Positions 7,826-16,316 are shown, counted from the first letter of the stretch. The stretch is 45,141 bases of DNA from Bacteroidales bacterium (GCA_016282015.1 JAEEJS010000045.1:1-45141); one strand, 5' to 3'. Numbers and translations: made by a program. The notes: generated by a model from the sequence alone, not told the origin.

Positions 7826-8665
7826 TTATAAAGACTCCGCCACCCAACGGCCGTTTCTGAAACACCAGGTTTCCTTGTATCCCACGGCTTTCAAAGCCTC
7901 TTCGGCTTCTTTAAAATAATATGTCAGTTCCCAATACTGATGCGCGTCGGAGCTTATCAGAACCGGGATATTCATCTCTTTCATTCGCGGCAGCAGCCAT
8001 TCCGACGGATAGAAGCCGTTGTAACGCTGCTTGTAGAGTCCGCGGGTGTTGATTTCCACTATCAGGTCGTGCTGTTTGATGAGGTCGAGGGTCTCCAGCA
8101 CCATGTCGCGGTACCACTGCTCCTCTTCCTGGAAGTAGCGGCCACGGGCATTCATCTTCACCTTGTCGAAATGCCCTATGATATCGAACTTCTCGGTCTC
8201 TATCATCTCGTTTTCCTGATCGAAATAGGCACGGACACCCTTGCGGATGTCACCCCCGAAATATGTCTTCAGCCCTTCGTCGTAAGGCTCTATGCTTTTG
8301 CCGTCTATAAACCACAGGGTGTCGGGGCTTTTGCCCACCAGGTGGACTGAGCCTATCAGATAATCCAGATTATACTGAGCTTTGATTTTGTCAAAATCGA
8401 CCACTATGCCGGGAATGAACTCCATCTCCATCGATGCCAGAATGTCAATCTGACCCGCATATTTCTTCTTTAAATCCCTGATATGACCGACATACTCATC
8501 GTTTTTATCCATAGGAATCGAAACCCTGCTCTCAAAAGGTACGCTCGAATGGTCCGAAAAGCCCAGGGTGTGCATACCCTGACTTATGGCTTCGGCCACA
8601 GTGTCCTCCATGGGCGATTTGCCGTCGGAATAAATGCTATGTGTATGTAAATTAAAGTGTTGCAT
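7826..8665 (-). CDS. PHP-domain phosphoesterase (histidinol-phosphatase-like)
   Basis: A 279-residue PHP-superfamily hydrolase. Metal ligands visible: HTHSIYSDG near the N-terminus, DHS after GFSDHS, the SVHLVG and GHFDKVK segments, and SSDAHQYWEL near the C-terminus. The protein is similar to HisJ-type histidinol-phosphatase, but no other histidine genes are nearby, so the substrate is uncertain. The ATG at 8665 gives the motif HTH within the first ten residues, as is usual for the family. A longer reading adds 14 basic residues and is less likely. The start overlaps the end of the U32 gene by 14 nt. Confidence 0.85.
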   Translation of the reverse strand: MQHFNLHTHSIYSDGKSPMEDTVAEAISQGMHTLGFSDHSSVPFESRVSIPMDKNDEYVGHIRDLKKKYAGQIDILASMEMEFIPGIVVDFDKIKAQYNLDYLIGSVHLVGKSPDTLWFIDGKSIEPYDEGLKTYFGGDIRKGVRAYFDQENEMIETEKFDIIGHFDKVKMNARGRYFQEEEQWYRDMVLETLDLIKQHDLIVEINTRGLYKQRYNGFYPSEWLLPRMKEMNIPVLISSDAHQYWELTYYFKEAEEALKAVGYKETWCFRNGRWVAESL

Positions 8666-9908
8666 CTTCTTCTGTCGCTTCAATAATCTTATATACCTTA
8701 TCGCCACGGCGCACTATGTCGTGCGCCGGGATGGAGCATAGCTCGCCTTTCACCGTCTGTTCCACAGGCAACAGATCGACACGGATTTCCTTGACTGTAT
8801 CCTCGTAAACCCCGGTTGTAGGCCCAATTATCATGATTTCGTCCCCGACCTTGAGCTCGTGGGTCTCCATCCTGATTTCAGCCACGTTGATCTTGGCAAA
8901 GAAATTGGTGATAGTGCCGATGAAAAGCTTTGTTTTGGTGGCCTGCGAACCGTATTTTTTGGTCCACTCGCCCATTTTTCTGCCCAGATAATAACCGTCC
9001 CAGAAGTCGCGGTTGTAAACGCTACGCAGACGTTCCATCCATTTTTCCACCTTCTCGGAGGTGAATGTACCTGCTTGAATGGCGTCTACGGCCTCACGAT
9101 ACACGCTGACGGTCAGCTTGGTATACTCAGGCGAGCGGCCGCGGCCCTCTATCTTCAATACCTTAACACCCGAAGCCAAGACTCTGTCAAGGAAAGGCAG
9201 AGTGCAGAGGTCCTTGGGCGACATGATATATTCATTCTCAATTGCCAAGGTGATTTCCTTGTCACGGTCGGTTACCTCGTAGCCCCTGCGGCAAGGCTGC
9301 ACGCAGGCACCACGGTTGGCGCTTGTGCCGAAGTTATCCAAGCTCAAATAACATTTGCCCGACACCGCCATGCAAAGAGCTCCGTGGCAGAACACCTCTA
9401 TTCTCACCGGCTCTCCGTTAGGGCCTGTGATATGCTGACGCTCTATCTCCTCGGTGATATGCTTCACCTGGTTGATGTTGAGCTCGCGGGCTGTCACCAT
9501 CACGTCGGCAAACTGTGAATAATACTTCACCGCCTCCAGATTGGTGATATTGCACTGAGTCGACATGTGAACCTCCACCCCTATCCGGCGGGCATACTGT
9601 ATCACGCTCTGGTCGGAGGCTATTATGGCCGATATGTTGTTGGCTTTGATGGCGTCGAGCAAGGCATGCATCTCGTCCATCTCCTCGTCGAACACCACTG
9701 TGTTTACTGTAACATAGCTCTTGACGCCATGCTGGTGGCAGGTTTCGGAAATGGTATGCAAATCGTCAAGTGTGAAGTTTTTGGTCGACTTGGAGCGCAT
9801 GTTTAGCTTGCCAATGCCAAAGTACACGCTTCCGGCGCCGGCCTGAATGGCCGCCGCCAGCGCCTCGTACGAGCCCACAGGGGCCATGATTTCAATGTCG
9901 TTGTACAT
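8652..9908 (-). CDS. Peptidase U32 family protein (TrhP/YegQ-like)
   Basis: A 418-residue protein of the U32 'collagenase-like' family. Several members, such as E. coli TrhP, are now known to act in tRNA uridine-34 hydroxylation rather than proteolysis. Seen: the N-terminal MAPVGSYEALAAAIQAGA, the family signature around EVFCHGALCMAVSGKCYLS, and clustered cysteines (CHGALC, GKCYLS, GACVQPC) that could bind an iron-sulfur cluster. The C-terminal small domain, with short beta strands, fits the U32 C-terminal domain. The ATG at 9908 overlaps the pgi stop (TAATG). Whether it is TrhP cannot be decided from sequence alone. Confidence 0.88.
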   Translation of the reverse strand: MYNDIEIMAPVGSYEALAAAIQAGAGSVYFGIGKLNMRSKSTKNFTLDDLHTISETCHQHGVKSYVTVNTVVFDEEMDEMHALLDAIKANNISAIIASDQSVIQYARRIGVEVHMSTQCNITNLEAVKYYSQFADVMVTARELNINQVKHITEEIERQHITGPNGEPVRIEVFCHGALCMAVSGKCYLSLDNFGTSANRGACVQPCRRGYEVTDRDKEITLAIENEYIMSPKDLCTLPFLDRVLASGVKVLKIEGRGRSPEYTKLTVSVYREAVDAIQAGTFTSEKVEKWMERLRSVYNRDFWDGYYLGRKMGEWTKKYGSQATKTKLFIGTITNFFAKINVAEIRMETHELKVGDEIMIIGPTTGVYEDTVKEIRVDLLPVEQTVKGELCSIPAHDIVRRGDKVYKIIEATEEDATL

Positions 9909-11242
9909 TAACGTTTTAATAATTTTTCGCGTAATTCTTCGTATCCCGGCTTGCCCAGAAGAGCGAACATGTTCTTCTTGTACGCCTCCACACCGGGCTG
10001 GTCGAACGGGTTCACCTCCAACATGTAGCCGCTCAGAGCGCATCCCATCTCAAAGAAGTAGATGAGCTGGCCGAGCACCTTGGCGTCAATTCCCGGCACC
10101 GCTATGCGGATGTTAGGCACTCCGCCGTCAACATGAGCCAGAATGGTGGCCTTTTCAGCTGTACGGTTCACCTCGTTGAGGCGGCGTCCGGCTATGTAAT
10201 TCATCTGGTCGAGGTTGGCCTCGTCGCTCGGTATGCGTATCTCGTTGGCAGGGTTCTCAACGCTGATGACTGTCTCAATCAGGTTGCGCACGCCTTCCTG
10301 AATGTATTGTCCCATGGAATGCAGGTCGGTGGTGAATGTCACGCTGGCCGGGAAAATACCCTTGCCGTCCTTGCCTTCACTCTCGCCATAGAGCTGCTTC
10401 CACCATTCGCTGAAGTAGCAGAGACGCGGCTCGTAGTTGACCAGAATCTCGGTGGCTTTGCCATTGTGATACAAAGCCTGACGCGCCACGGCATACTGTG
10501 CCGCCACGTTGCTGTCGTTCTGGTTGTCCATGCAGTATTTCTCCATCAGCTGGGCTCCAGCCACGAGCTTTTCAATGTCTACACCCGCCACGGCTATAGG
10601 AAGCAGACCCACCGGAGTCAAAACCGAGTAACGTCCGCCAACGTCGTCCGGCACCACGTAAGTTTTGTAACCCTCGCTGTCTGACAACACCTTCAGGGCG
10701 CCTTTGGCCTTGTCGGTGATAGCCACTATGCGTGTGCGGGCTTCGTCCTTGCCGTATTTCTTTTCAATATGGTTTTTCAAAATCCTGAATGCCACGGCCG
10801 GTTCGGTAGTGGTTCCCGACTTGGAGATGACTGTCATCGAATAGTCTTTTTCGTCGAGAAGCTTGAGCAGGTCGTGCATATAATCCTCGCTCATATTATG
10901 ACCGGCATAGACAATCACCGGATTGCCGGTGTTCACCATGGTTGAGAAATGATTGCTCAATGCCTCTATGACGGCACGGGCGCCCAGATATGAGCCACCT
11001 ATGCCCACCACCACGAAAACTTCCGACTTGCGACGCAATTCTTCGGCTTTAGTCTTGATATCCTTGATAAATTCAGGGGTTATGCTTGACGGAAGATCCA
11101 CCCATCCTAGGAAATCGTTGCCCGCTCCCGAACGTGAATAGATTGTCTTGAAAGTGTCCGCGACTTTCTTTCTATACGTATCTAACTGATTATCAGTCAA
11201 GAAACTTTTTACTTGCCGTAAGTCAACTTTAATGTCAGTCAT
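9908..11242 (-). CDS. pgi: Glucose-6-phosphate isomerase
   Basis: A 444-residue cytoplasmic enzyme interconverting glucose-6-phosphate and fructose-6-phosphate in glycolysis. Seen: the sugar-isomerase phosphate-binding part VGIGGSYLGARAVIEAL, VISKSGTTTEPAVAFR, GGRYSVLTPVGLLP and the C-terminal NPFDQPGVEAYKKNMF. The length is that of the shorter bacterial PGI group (about 445 residues). It starts a tightly spaced minus-strand run of six genes and has its own promoter at 11267-11297. Confidence 0.97.
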   Translation of the reverse strand: MTDIKVDLRQVKSFLTDNQLDTYRKKVADTFKTIYSRSGAGNDFLGWVDLPSSITPEFIKDIKTKAEELRRKSEVFVVVGIGGSYLGARAVIEALSNHFSTMVNTGNPVIVYAGHNMSEDYMHDLLKLLDEKDYSMTVISKSGTTTEPAVAFRILKNHIEKKYGKDEARTRIVAITDKAKGALKVLSDSEGYKTYVVPDDVGGRYSVLTPVGLLPIAVAGVDIEKLVAGAQLMEKYCMDNQNDSNVAAQYAVARQALYHNGKATEILVNYEPRLCYFSEWWKQLYGESEGKDGKGIFPASVTFTTDLHSMGQYIQEGVRNLIETVISVENPANEIRIPSDEANLDQMNYIAGRRLNEVNRTAEKATILAHVDGGVPNIRIAVPGIDAKVLGQLIYFFEMGCALSGYMLEVNPFDQPGVEAYKKNMFALLGKPGYEELREKLLKR

Positions 11243-11266
11243 AATTGTCTGTGTTTGAATAATCTA

Positions 11267-11297
11267 CAAAGATACAAATTTTTCTATGAATGACAAA
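11267..11297 (-). promoter_or_regulatory. pgi operon promoter
   Basis: Minus-strand TATCTTTG (11267-11274) and TTTG (11294-11297) are separated by 19 nt. The predicted start near 11260 leaves a leader of about 18 nt to the ATG at 11242. This is the only strong promoter seen ahead of the six-gene run ending at 3522. Confidence 0.75.
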
Positions 11298-11303
11298 AAA
11301 ATA

Positions 11304-11343
11304 CACAAAAAAAAGAGACCGTCCATTGAGCGTGGGCGGTCTC
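11304..11343 (-). terminator. Rho-independent terminator of the candidate sRNA
   Basis: Arms GAGACCG/CGGTCTC (11337-11343 and 11315-11321 region) extend over a total of 29 nt and are followed on the minus strand by eight T's. The terminator stands between the sRNA promoter and the pgi promoter, which makes read-through into pgi unlikely. Confidence 0.8.
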
Positions 11344-11425
11344 CAGAACCAAAAACCAAAATTTATGAAACCTTTTACCAATAACGTAAATTCTCGGATA
11401 GAGAACTATGGATGTACATTATTGG
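11304..11425 (-). ncRNA. Candidate small RNA of about 120 nt
   Basis: On the minus strand a TATCTTTG -7 box (11431-11438) is followed, about 6 nt on, by a sequence that folds well. Arms CCAATAA/TTATTGG (11419-11425 and 11378-11384) enclose a second stem TTCTC/GAGAA (11401-11405 and 11391-11395). A single-stranded T/G-rich linker follows, then a strong terminator hairpin (11315-11343) with a run of eight T's. No convincing protein lies in it; a 60-codon plus-strand frame overlaps but is interrupted by these structures. It ends just before the pgi -33 box. It could be a free-standing sRNA. No known family is recognised. Confidence 0.6.
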
Positions 11426-11430
11426 CGCTG

Positions 11431-11438
11431 CAAAGATA
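11431..11438 (-). promoter_or_regulatory. -7 box of the candidate sRNA
   Basis: Minus-strand TATCTTTG, identical to the -7 boxes of pgi and of the trxB/tRNA-Pro pair. The -33 element is not clear: the nearest TTG (11451-11453) is too close. Start near 11425 is predicted. Confidence 0.55.
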
Positions 11439-11576
11439 CAAAAGTTTTCGCAATCGGGAGGACTTTTTTTGAACATTTTTTTAACATAATGTGCAATTTT
11501 CTGAATTTTGTGTTAAAAAACATTCATTATGAACGCCTTACAAAATTGCGGTTTTTCCACATCAAAAACCATGAAA

Positions 11577-11584
11577 TACCTTTG
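11577..11584 (+). promoter_or_regulatory. -7 box upstream of the orphan response regulator
   Basis: TACCTTTG fits TAnnTTTG. The start would be near 11590, leaving a leader of only about 15 nt before the ATG at 11605. A good -33 element at the normal distance is not seen. Confidence 0.5.
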
Positions 11585-11604
11585 CGAGGTGAATTTTTTA
11601 TTTT

Positions 11605-12294
11605 ATGATTGGACCTTTTAAAATTCTTTTGGCAGAATCAGATATGGAGATTGCCATGATAACCAAAAACTATCTTACTTCGCTTGGTTATCCCACAATA
11701 ATATGCAACAACGGTAAAGACGCCCTTTCGTGTTTCAAGAGCGAAAAACTGAGTTTTGTCATAGTCGACGCCAACCTTCCCTTAACCAACAGCTTCGATT
11801 TGGTGAAAGAGATTCATCGCGTCAACAATGAACTTCCGATTTTTCTGATAGGTAACCTTACAAGACACGACGACATAGTCAAGGGTCTGAGGGCCGGCGC
11901 AATAGAGTTTCTGGCCTGTCCGTTCAGCATAGAAGAGTTGGGCTTGCGCATCAATGCCATCCTCAAACTACAGAAACTGACCGAGCGCTCCAAACACACG
12001 GTCAATCTGGGCCATTACCGAATTGACACCGAGCGTCACATGCTGATTATCAATAATAAAGAGCGTCATCTGACGACTAAGGAAATGGAATTGCTGTTGT
12101 TATTCATAGATCACCTAAACCGTGTGGTGGAAAGGCGGGTGGCTTTGAAAAAGATTTGGAATCAGGAGAACTATTTCAGCGCCCGCAACATGGATGTCTA
12201 CATCAAAAAACTGCGCAGTCTGCTTTGCGAAGACCCCAACATCAGGCTGGAGAACGTGCATGGCGTAGGTTACAAGCTATCTGTTTTTATATGA
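11605..12294 (+). CDS. Orphan OmpR-family response regulator, RprY-like, with altered receiver pocket
   Basis: A 229-residue protein with an N-terminal receiver domain (1-120) and a C-terminal winged-helix trans_reg_C domain (about 130-229; LTTKEMELL, NMDVYIKKLR, VHGVGYKL). The C-terminal half resembles RprY of Bacteroides and Porphyromonas. The receiver keeps phospho-acceptor Asp55 (VDANLP) and acidic Glu11/Asp13. However, the position of the conserved Thr/Ser is Gly83 (LIGNL), and the conserved Lys of the KPF motif is Cys105 (ACPF). No kinase gene is adjacent. It ends 18 nt inside the convergent hydrolase gene. Phosphorylation-independent action is an inference. Confidence 0.88.
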   Translation: MIGPFKILLAESDMEIAMITKNYLTSLGYPTIICNNGKDALSCFKSEKLSFVIVDANLPLTNSFDLVKEIHRVNNELPIFLIGNLTRHDDIVKGLRAGAIEFLACPFSIEELGLRINAILKLQKLTERSKHTVNLGHYRIDTERHMLIINNKERHLTTKEMELLLLFIDHLNRVVERRVALKKIWNQENYFSARNMDVYIKKLRSLLCEDPNIRLENVHGVGYKLSVFI

Positions 12295-13533
12295 AGACAG
12301 AGGGTATTTAATACCTTCAAGGCGCTCCACCACCGGAATGTTTATAGAGGCCGGAGCCAGAGGCATGTCATTGTCACACAGAATCTTCCAGAAGACGTCT
12401 GAGTTGGGACCCTTGTCGGTATTGGTGAGCACTATCAGAGTGCGGTCGTTTTTATGATCGGTGAGGAAGAAAGAACGGTAACCCTTCCACCATCCGTAAT
12501 GGTAGTAGCAGCCCGGATGCTTGCGCGAAATGCGCCAGCCGAAGCCGTAGTTGTCTTTTCGCTTGGAATATTTAGGACTTCCCGGTACAAAGGCCTCGGC
12601 CTGTATGCTGTCTGGCACCAACAGTCCGTAGTCGACAGCCACCTTGAAGCGGTACATATCCTCCACATTGGAAAACATCACCTTGTCGCCCTTCACTCCG
12701 TTCAGGTACTCGTTCTGCGCCTGACGAGGCTTGCGGCGTCCAACATAATATCCCTGCACACAGTTGGGCAGATAGAGCGAAACCATAGTGTCGGTAGGCA
12801 TATCGTAAATGTACGAGCTGTACATGCCTATGGCATCGAACATATCCTCACGCATAAACTCCACAAAGGTCTTGCCCGAGACGCTCTCCACTATGCTAGC
12901 CAGCAAGGCGTAGTTGACATTGCAGTAATGGAATCCGTTGTCAGGCTTGAAATACGGATCAGGCCTATACTGGGCGTAGTAGGCTATCATGTCCTTGTTG
13001 GTGAAAGGCTTTTTCTTGCTGGGCCAGTTGTTGTCGGCCAACGACTCGTAGCGCGACAGGCCAGAGCGGTGTGTCAGCAGCATGCGGGTGGTTATGCCTT
13101 CGTATGGAAACTCCGGAATGTAAGTCCTGATGTCGGTGTCATAGTCGAGCAGGCCGCGCGACTTGAGTATCATTATGGCCTCGGCTGTAAACATCTTCGA
13201 GACCGAACTGAGCTGATACACATCGTCGTTATGCAGTTCACCTTTGCGTGTGCGCAGGTTCCTTACGCCATAAGATTTCTCGAACACTATCCTGCCCTTT
13301 TCGGCAAACAGAACCGTGCCGTTGAAAGTGGTTTTCTTTTTCAGATTGATGAAAGTCCTGTCGATTTGGGCAGCCCTTTTCGCTATCAGGGGCTTGTCCA
13401 AATCCTTGACTATAGAGTCTATGTCAACCACAGGCCACTGCTGAACCTCAACCTGTGTAATCTCCTTTTCTTTGTTTGAAGAACAGGAAATCAGAAATAT
13501 CAGTAGTATCAGAATAAGATGTCTAGTTTTCAT
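12277..13533 (-). CDS. Beta-lactamase-fold serine hydrolase, lipoprotein
   Basis: A 418-residue class C beta-lactamase/penicillin-binding-like hydrolase. The signal peptide ends in a lipobox (LISCSSN), so it is likely an envelope lipoprotein. Catalytic motifs: SVSK (SxxK, about residue 120) and YCN (YxN) in HYCNVNYALLAS; the late HYGWWKGY part supplies the third motif region. Substrate is unknown; such proteins are more often esterases or D-aminopeptidases than true beta-lactamases. The ATG at 13533 is preferred to an upstream start at 13605, which would fall in the opposite gene's promoter. It overlaps the tail of the regulator gene by 18 nt. Confidence 0.85.
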   Translation of the reverse strand: MKTRHLILILLIFLISCSSNKEKEITQVEVQQWPVVDIDSIVKDLDKPLIAKRAAQIDRTFINLKKKTTFNGTVLFAEKGRIVFEKSYGVRNLRTRKGELHNDDVYQLSSVSKMFTAEAIMILKSRGLLDYDTDIRTYIPEFPYEGITTRMLLTHRSGLSRYESLADNNWPSKKKPFTNKDMIAYYAQYRPDPYFKPDNGFHYCNVNYALLASIVESVSGKTFVEFMREDMFDAIGMYSSYIYDMPTDTMVSLYLPNCVQGYYVGRRKPRQAQNEYLNGVKGDKVMFSNVEDMYRFKVAVDYGLLVPDSIQAEAFVPGSPKYSKRKDNYGFGWRISRKHPGCYYHYGWWKGYRSFFLTDHKNDRTLIVLTNTDKGPNSDVFWKILCDNDMPLAPASINIPVVERLEGIKYPLSSYKNR

Positions 13534-13551
13534 CCCGTTAAAAAAAACACG

Positions 13552-13559
13552 CAAATATA
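13552..13559 (-). promoter_or_regulatory. -7 box of the serine hydrolase gene
   Basis: Minus-strand TATATTTG fits TAnnTTTG. Start near 13546 gives a leader of about 13 nt. It lies 11 nt from the helicase -7 box on the other strand, so the two promoters overlap and may interfere. Confidence 0.55.
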
Positions 13560-13570
13560 CTAATTTTTTG

Positions 13571-13578
13571 TAATTTTG
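13571..13578 (+). promoter_or_regulatory. -7 box of the DEAD-box helicase gene
   Basis: TAATTTTG fits TAnnTTTG; the start would be near 13584, 13 nt before the ATG at 13597. The in-frame TTG at 13576 lies inside the box and cannot be the start. Confidence 0.6.
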
Positions 13579-13596
13579 CACACTCAAATTCAATCT

Positions 13597-15414
13597 ATGT
13601 TTCAAGATTTCAATTTAAACCCTGCAATCCTAAAAGCTATTGATGAATTAGGATTCAAGGAACCCATGCCCATTCAGGCTGAGGTGTTGCCGGTGCTGCT
13701 GTCGCAACGCACCGATTTGGTTGGACTTGCCCAGACAGGCACAGGCAAGACGGCGGCTTTCGGTCTGCCTATTCTGCAGAACATCGACCCCAAAAACCGC
13801 AGCGTGCAGGCCTTGGTTTTGTGCCCTACACGCGAGCTCTGCATGCAGATCACTAAAGACCTGATGAGCTATGCCAAGTATATACCCGAGGTGTTGGTGG
13901 TGCCGGTTTACGGCGGCTCCAGCATTGAGTTGCAGTTCAAGAGCCTGGCCAAGAAGCCGCAAATCGTCGTGGCCACTCCAGGCCGTCTGCAGGACATGAT
14001 ACGCCGCAACCGCATCGACTTCAGCAATGTGCAGTGGATGATACTGGACGAGGCCGACGAGATGTTGGATATGGGTTTCCAGGAGGATGTGGACGCCATC
14101 TTGGAATATATGCCCGCAACCAAGAACACTCTGCTGTTTTCAGCCACTATGCCGGCCGAGGTGGAGCAGATTCTCAACAAGTATATGGACAACCCTGTGC
14201 GCATCAGCATAGGGCAGAAAAACTCGGGCACAGCCAATGTCAAGCACAACTATTACCTCATCAAGGCCAGCGACCGTTATCTGGCCCTGAAACGTTTGAT
14301 TGACTATTACCCTTCGATTTACGGCATAGTGTTCTGCCGCACCAAGCTCGAGACCCAAGAAGTGGCCGACAGCCTCATACACGACGGCTACAACGCCGCC
14401 TCTCTGCACGGCGACCTCTCACAGCAACAGCGTGACCTGGTGATGAACCATTTCCGTCAGGGCTTCACCCAGATTCTGGTGGCTACCGACGTGGCGGCCC
14501 GCGGACTCGACGTCAACAATCTGACACATATTATAAATTATAACCTGCCGGACGACATCGACACCTACGTTCACCGCAGCGGCCGTACCGGACGCGCCGA
14601 CAAGACCGGCATCTGCATCAGCCTGGTGCATCAGAGGGAGAAACATAAAATCAAAGCCATAGAGAAACAGCTCGGACTGCCTCTTGAAAAGGCCCTTATC
14701 CCGACTGCCCAGCAGGTGTGCGAGAAGCAGTTGTTCCGCCATATCGACAATCTCGAGAAGGTCGACATAATGCGCGACGACATAGACGACTACCTGCCTG
14801 TGGTGTTCAAAAAGCTCAGCTGGCTCAGCCGCGAGGAGCTCATCACACGCGTGGTGGCGCTTAACTTCAACCGTTTCCTCGACTACTACAAGGACGCTCC
14901 CGACCTCAACGTCGACGAGAACAGCAAGGAGAAGAAAGAGAAAAAGGAGAAGAAGCAGCACGACGACTCGCACATGGTTCGTCTGTTCTTCGGCCTGGGC
15001 AAGCGCGACCGCATCAAGCCCACCACCCTCATTGGCCGCATCAACGACGTAACAGGTACCAAAGACATTGAAATCGGTCACATCGACCTGAAGGACAACT
15101 TCTCGTTTGTGGCAGTGGACGGCGCCAGAGCCCAGTTTATTGTCGACTGCTTCGCCGACCAGCGTAAGAACAAGGAAGGTATCCGTGTGGAAATCACCAC
15201 AGGCGAGCCCAAGCAGGAGGCCGACAAGCCTAAACGCGAACGAAGCGAGAAGAAGTCACGCGACAACTTCCACGAGGAACGCCGCCGTCATGACCGCGAA
15301 GAGGGAAAACACGAACGCCGCAGCCGCAAGCAGGAAAAAGACACCAAGAAAAAGAAGAAGTCAAAAGAAAAGGAACGCCCCGAAAAGAAATACGGCAAAC
15401 GCGTGAAATACTAA
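13597..15414 (+). CDS. DEAD-box RNA helicase with DbpA-type RNA-binding domain
   Basis: A 605-residue ATP-dependent RNA helicase, resembling DeaD/CsdA, likely acting in ribosome assembly or RNA turnover. Motifs in order: Q-motif GFKEPMPIQ, Walker A AQTGTGKT, PTREL, TPGR, DEAD (in DEADEML), SAT, HGDLSQQQRD, ARGLDV and HRSGRTGR. After the core (about 1-370) there is a linker and a DbpA-like RRM domain (about 465-545, VRLFFGLGKRDRIKP). The last ~60 residues are strongly charged (KKKKKSKEKERPEKK). It has its own promoter and ends at a strong terminator shared with gldN. Confidence 0.95.
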   Translation: MFQDFNLNPAILKAIDELGFKEPMPIQAEVLPVLLSQRTDLVGLAQTGTGKTAAFGLPILQNIDPKNRSVQALVLCPTRELCMQITKDLMSYAKYIPEVLVVPVYGGSSIELQFKSLAKKPQIVVATPGRLQDMIRRNRIDFSNVQWMILDEADEMLDMGFQEDVDAILEYMPATKNTLLFSATMPAEVEQILNKYMDNPVRISIGQKNSGTANVKHNYYLIKASDRYLALKRLIDYYPSIYGIVFCRTKLETQEVADSLIHDGYNAASLHGDLSQQQRDLVMNHFRQGFTQILVATDVAARGLDVNNLTHIINYNLPDDIDTYVHRSGRTGRADKTGICISLVHQREKHKIKAIEKQLGLPLEKALIPTAQQVCEKQLFRHIDNLEKVDIMRDDIDDYLPVVFKKLSWLSREELITRVVALNFNRFLDYYKDAPDLNVDENSKEKKEKKEKKQHDDSHMVRLFFGLGKRDRIKPTTLIGRINDVTGTKDIEIGHIDLKDNFSFVAVDGARAQFIVDCFADQRKNKEGIRVEITTGEPKQEADKPKRERSEKKSRDNFHEERRRHDREEGKHERRSRKQEKDTKKKKKSKEKERPEKKYGKRVKY

Positions 15415-15418
15415 AAAA

Positions 15419-15446
15419 GGACGCCATTCGGCGTCCTTTTATTTTT
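15419..15446. terminator. Bidirectional Rho-independent terminator
   Basis: The stem GGACGCC/GGCGTCC with loop ATTC (15419-15436) has A's before it and T's after it, so it can stop both the helicase transcript (plus) and the T9SS transcript (minus). It stands 4 nt after the helicase stop and 16 nt beyond the gldN stop. Confidence 0.9.
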
Positions 15447-15461
15447 AACTGTCCACTGGGT

Positions 15462-16316
15462 TTAGTATTCCCAGACGTTCTGTTCGAAATCTATGATCTC
15501 GTGTTTTATGCGCTCCGACTCCATCAGGGCGTCAACGCCGGTGGCGTAGTCCTGAATGCTGCGGTCGTACACGTTTTCTTCCTTGTAGATGTAGCTGTCG
15601 AACTGACGCTTCCAGAACAGGTCGTCATATGACATGCGGGCTGCCGAGTTCTGACGGTTGTAGACAGGAGCCTCTGCCAGCACCGAACGGGTGTTGTCAT
15701 CGAACGGAATCCAGAACAGCTCGTTAGGCATCTGTACGCTGTCGTTGATGTCACGCATGGTCACAGGGCAGATGGCCTCAATGCGAACCATCATCTGGCT
15801 TCTGTGTGCATCGAAATACCAGTCTTCCATGATGCGCAGACGTGTCACCGACTCCGGATTGAAGGCGATGCTGATGGCAGTGTCGCCGATCTTGTTGCCG
15901 TAGTCGTCGTAAATCGACTGATAACGTGTGGTGTTCAAGCCGTTCATCAACTTGGTGTATGGCAATGGCTTGTTCAGTTCGCCTGTCACGGTGACCTCGT
16001 AGGCCTGGCATCTGCCTTCCTTCAAGGCGTCCATGATGACGTCCATGAAACGTCTCCAGTTCTGGTGGCTGTCGCGAGGATAGTAGAACACAAGGTTCAT
16101 CTTCTGACGGAAGTCAATCTCACGCCACACTCTCTTTTTCCATAAGATATCAGCTTCGCGGACTTCGGGGTAAGCCACAATTTTCTTCACACCCGTGCCG
16201 TTTTCAACATACAAGCCGTCGTTGTATGTGTCGCTTGTTATCACCTGTGCCGACACTGTGGTGTCGAGCATGAAGCAGAACAATGAAGCTGCGATAAATG
16301 AAATAACCTTTTTCAT
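15462..16316 (-). CDS. gldN: T9SS ring protein GldN/PorN
   Basis: A 284-residue exported protein of the type IX secretion system. With the lipoprotein GldK it makes the periplasmic ring under the outer membrane. It has a signal peptide (ending around VSAQ) and a family-typical run of residues (VREADILWKKRVWREIDFRQ, DVIMDALKEGRCQAY). The gene lies 1 nt downstream of gldM and closes the operon gldK-gldL-gldM-gldN. It is followed by the bidirectional terminator. Length is close to PorN/GldN of known species. Confidence 0.92.
   Translation of the reverse strand: MKKVISFIAASLFCFMLDTTVSAQVITSDTYNDGLYVENGTGVKKIVAYPEVREADILWKKRVWREIDFRQKMNLVFYYPRDSHQNWRRFMDVIMDALKEGRCQAYEVTVTGELNKPLPYTKLMNGLNTTRYQSIYDDYGNKIGDTAISIAFNPESVTRLRIMEDWYFDAHRSQMMVRIEAICPVTMRDINDSVQMPNELFWIPFDDNTRSVLAEAPVYNRQNSAARMSYDDLFWKRQFDSYIYKEENVYDRSIQDYATGVDALMESERIKHEIIDFEQNVWEY

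Noticed and set aside
11290..11472. 60-codon plus-strand frame in the gap upstream of the regulator
   Set aside because: It crosses the terminator hairpin and stems of the candidate small RNA and shows no protein family features.
12454..13479. 341-codon plus-strand frame opposite the serine hydrolase
   Set aside because: The minus-strand protein has complete lipobox and SxxK/YxN motifs. The opposite frame has no recognisable domains.
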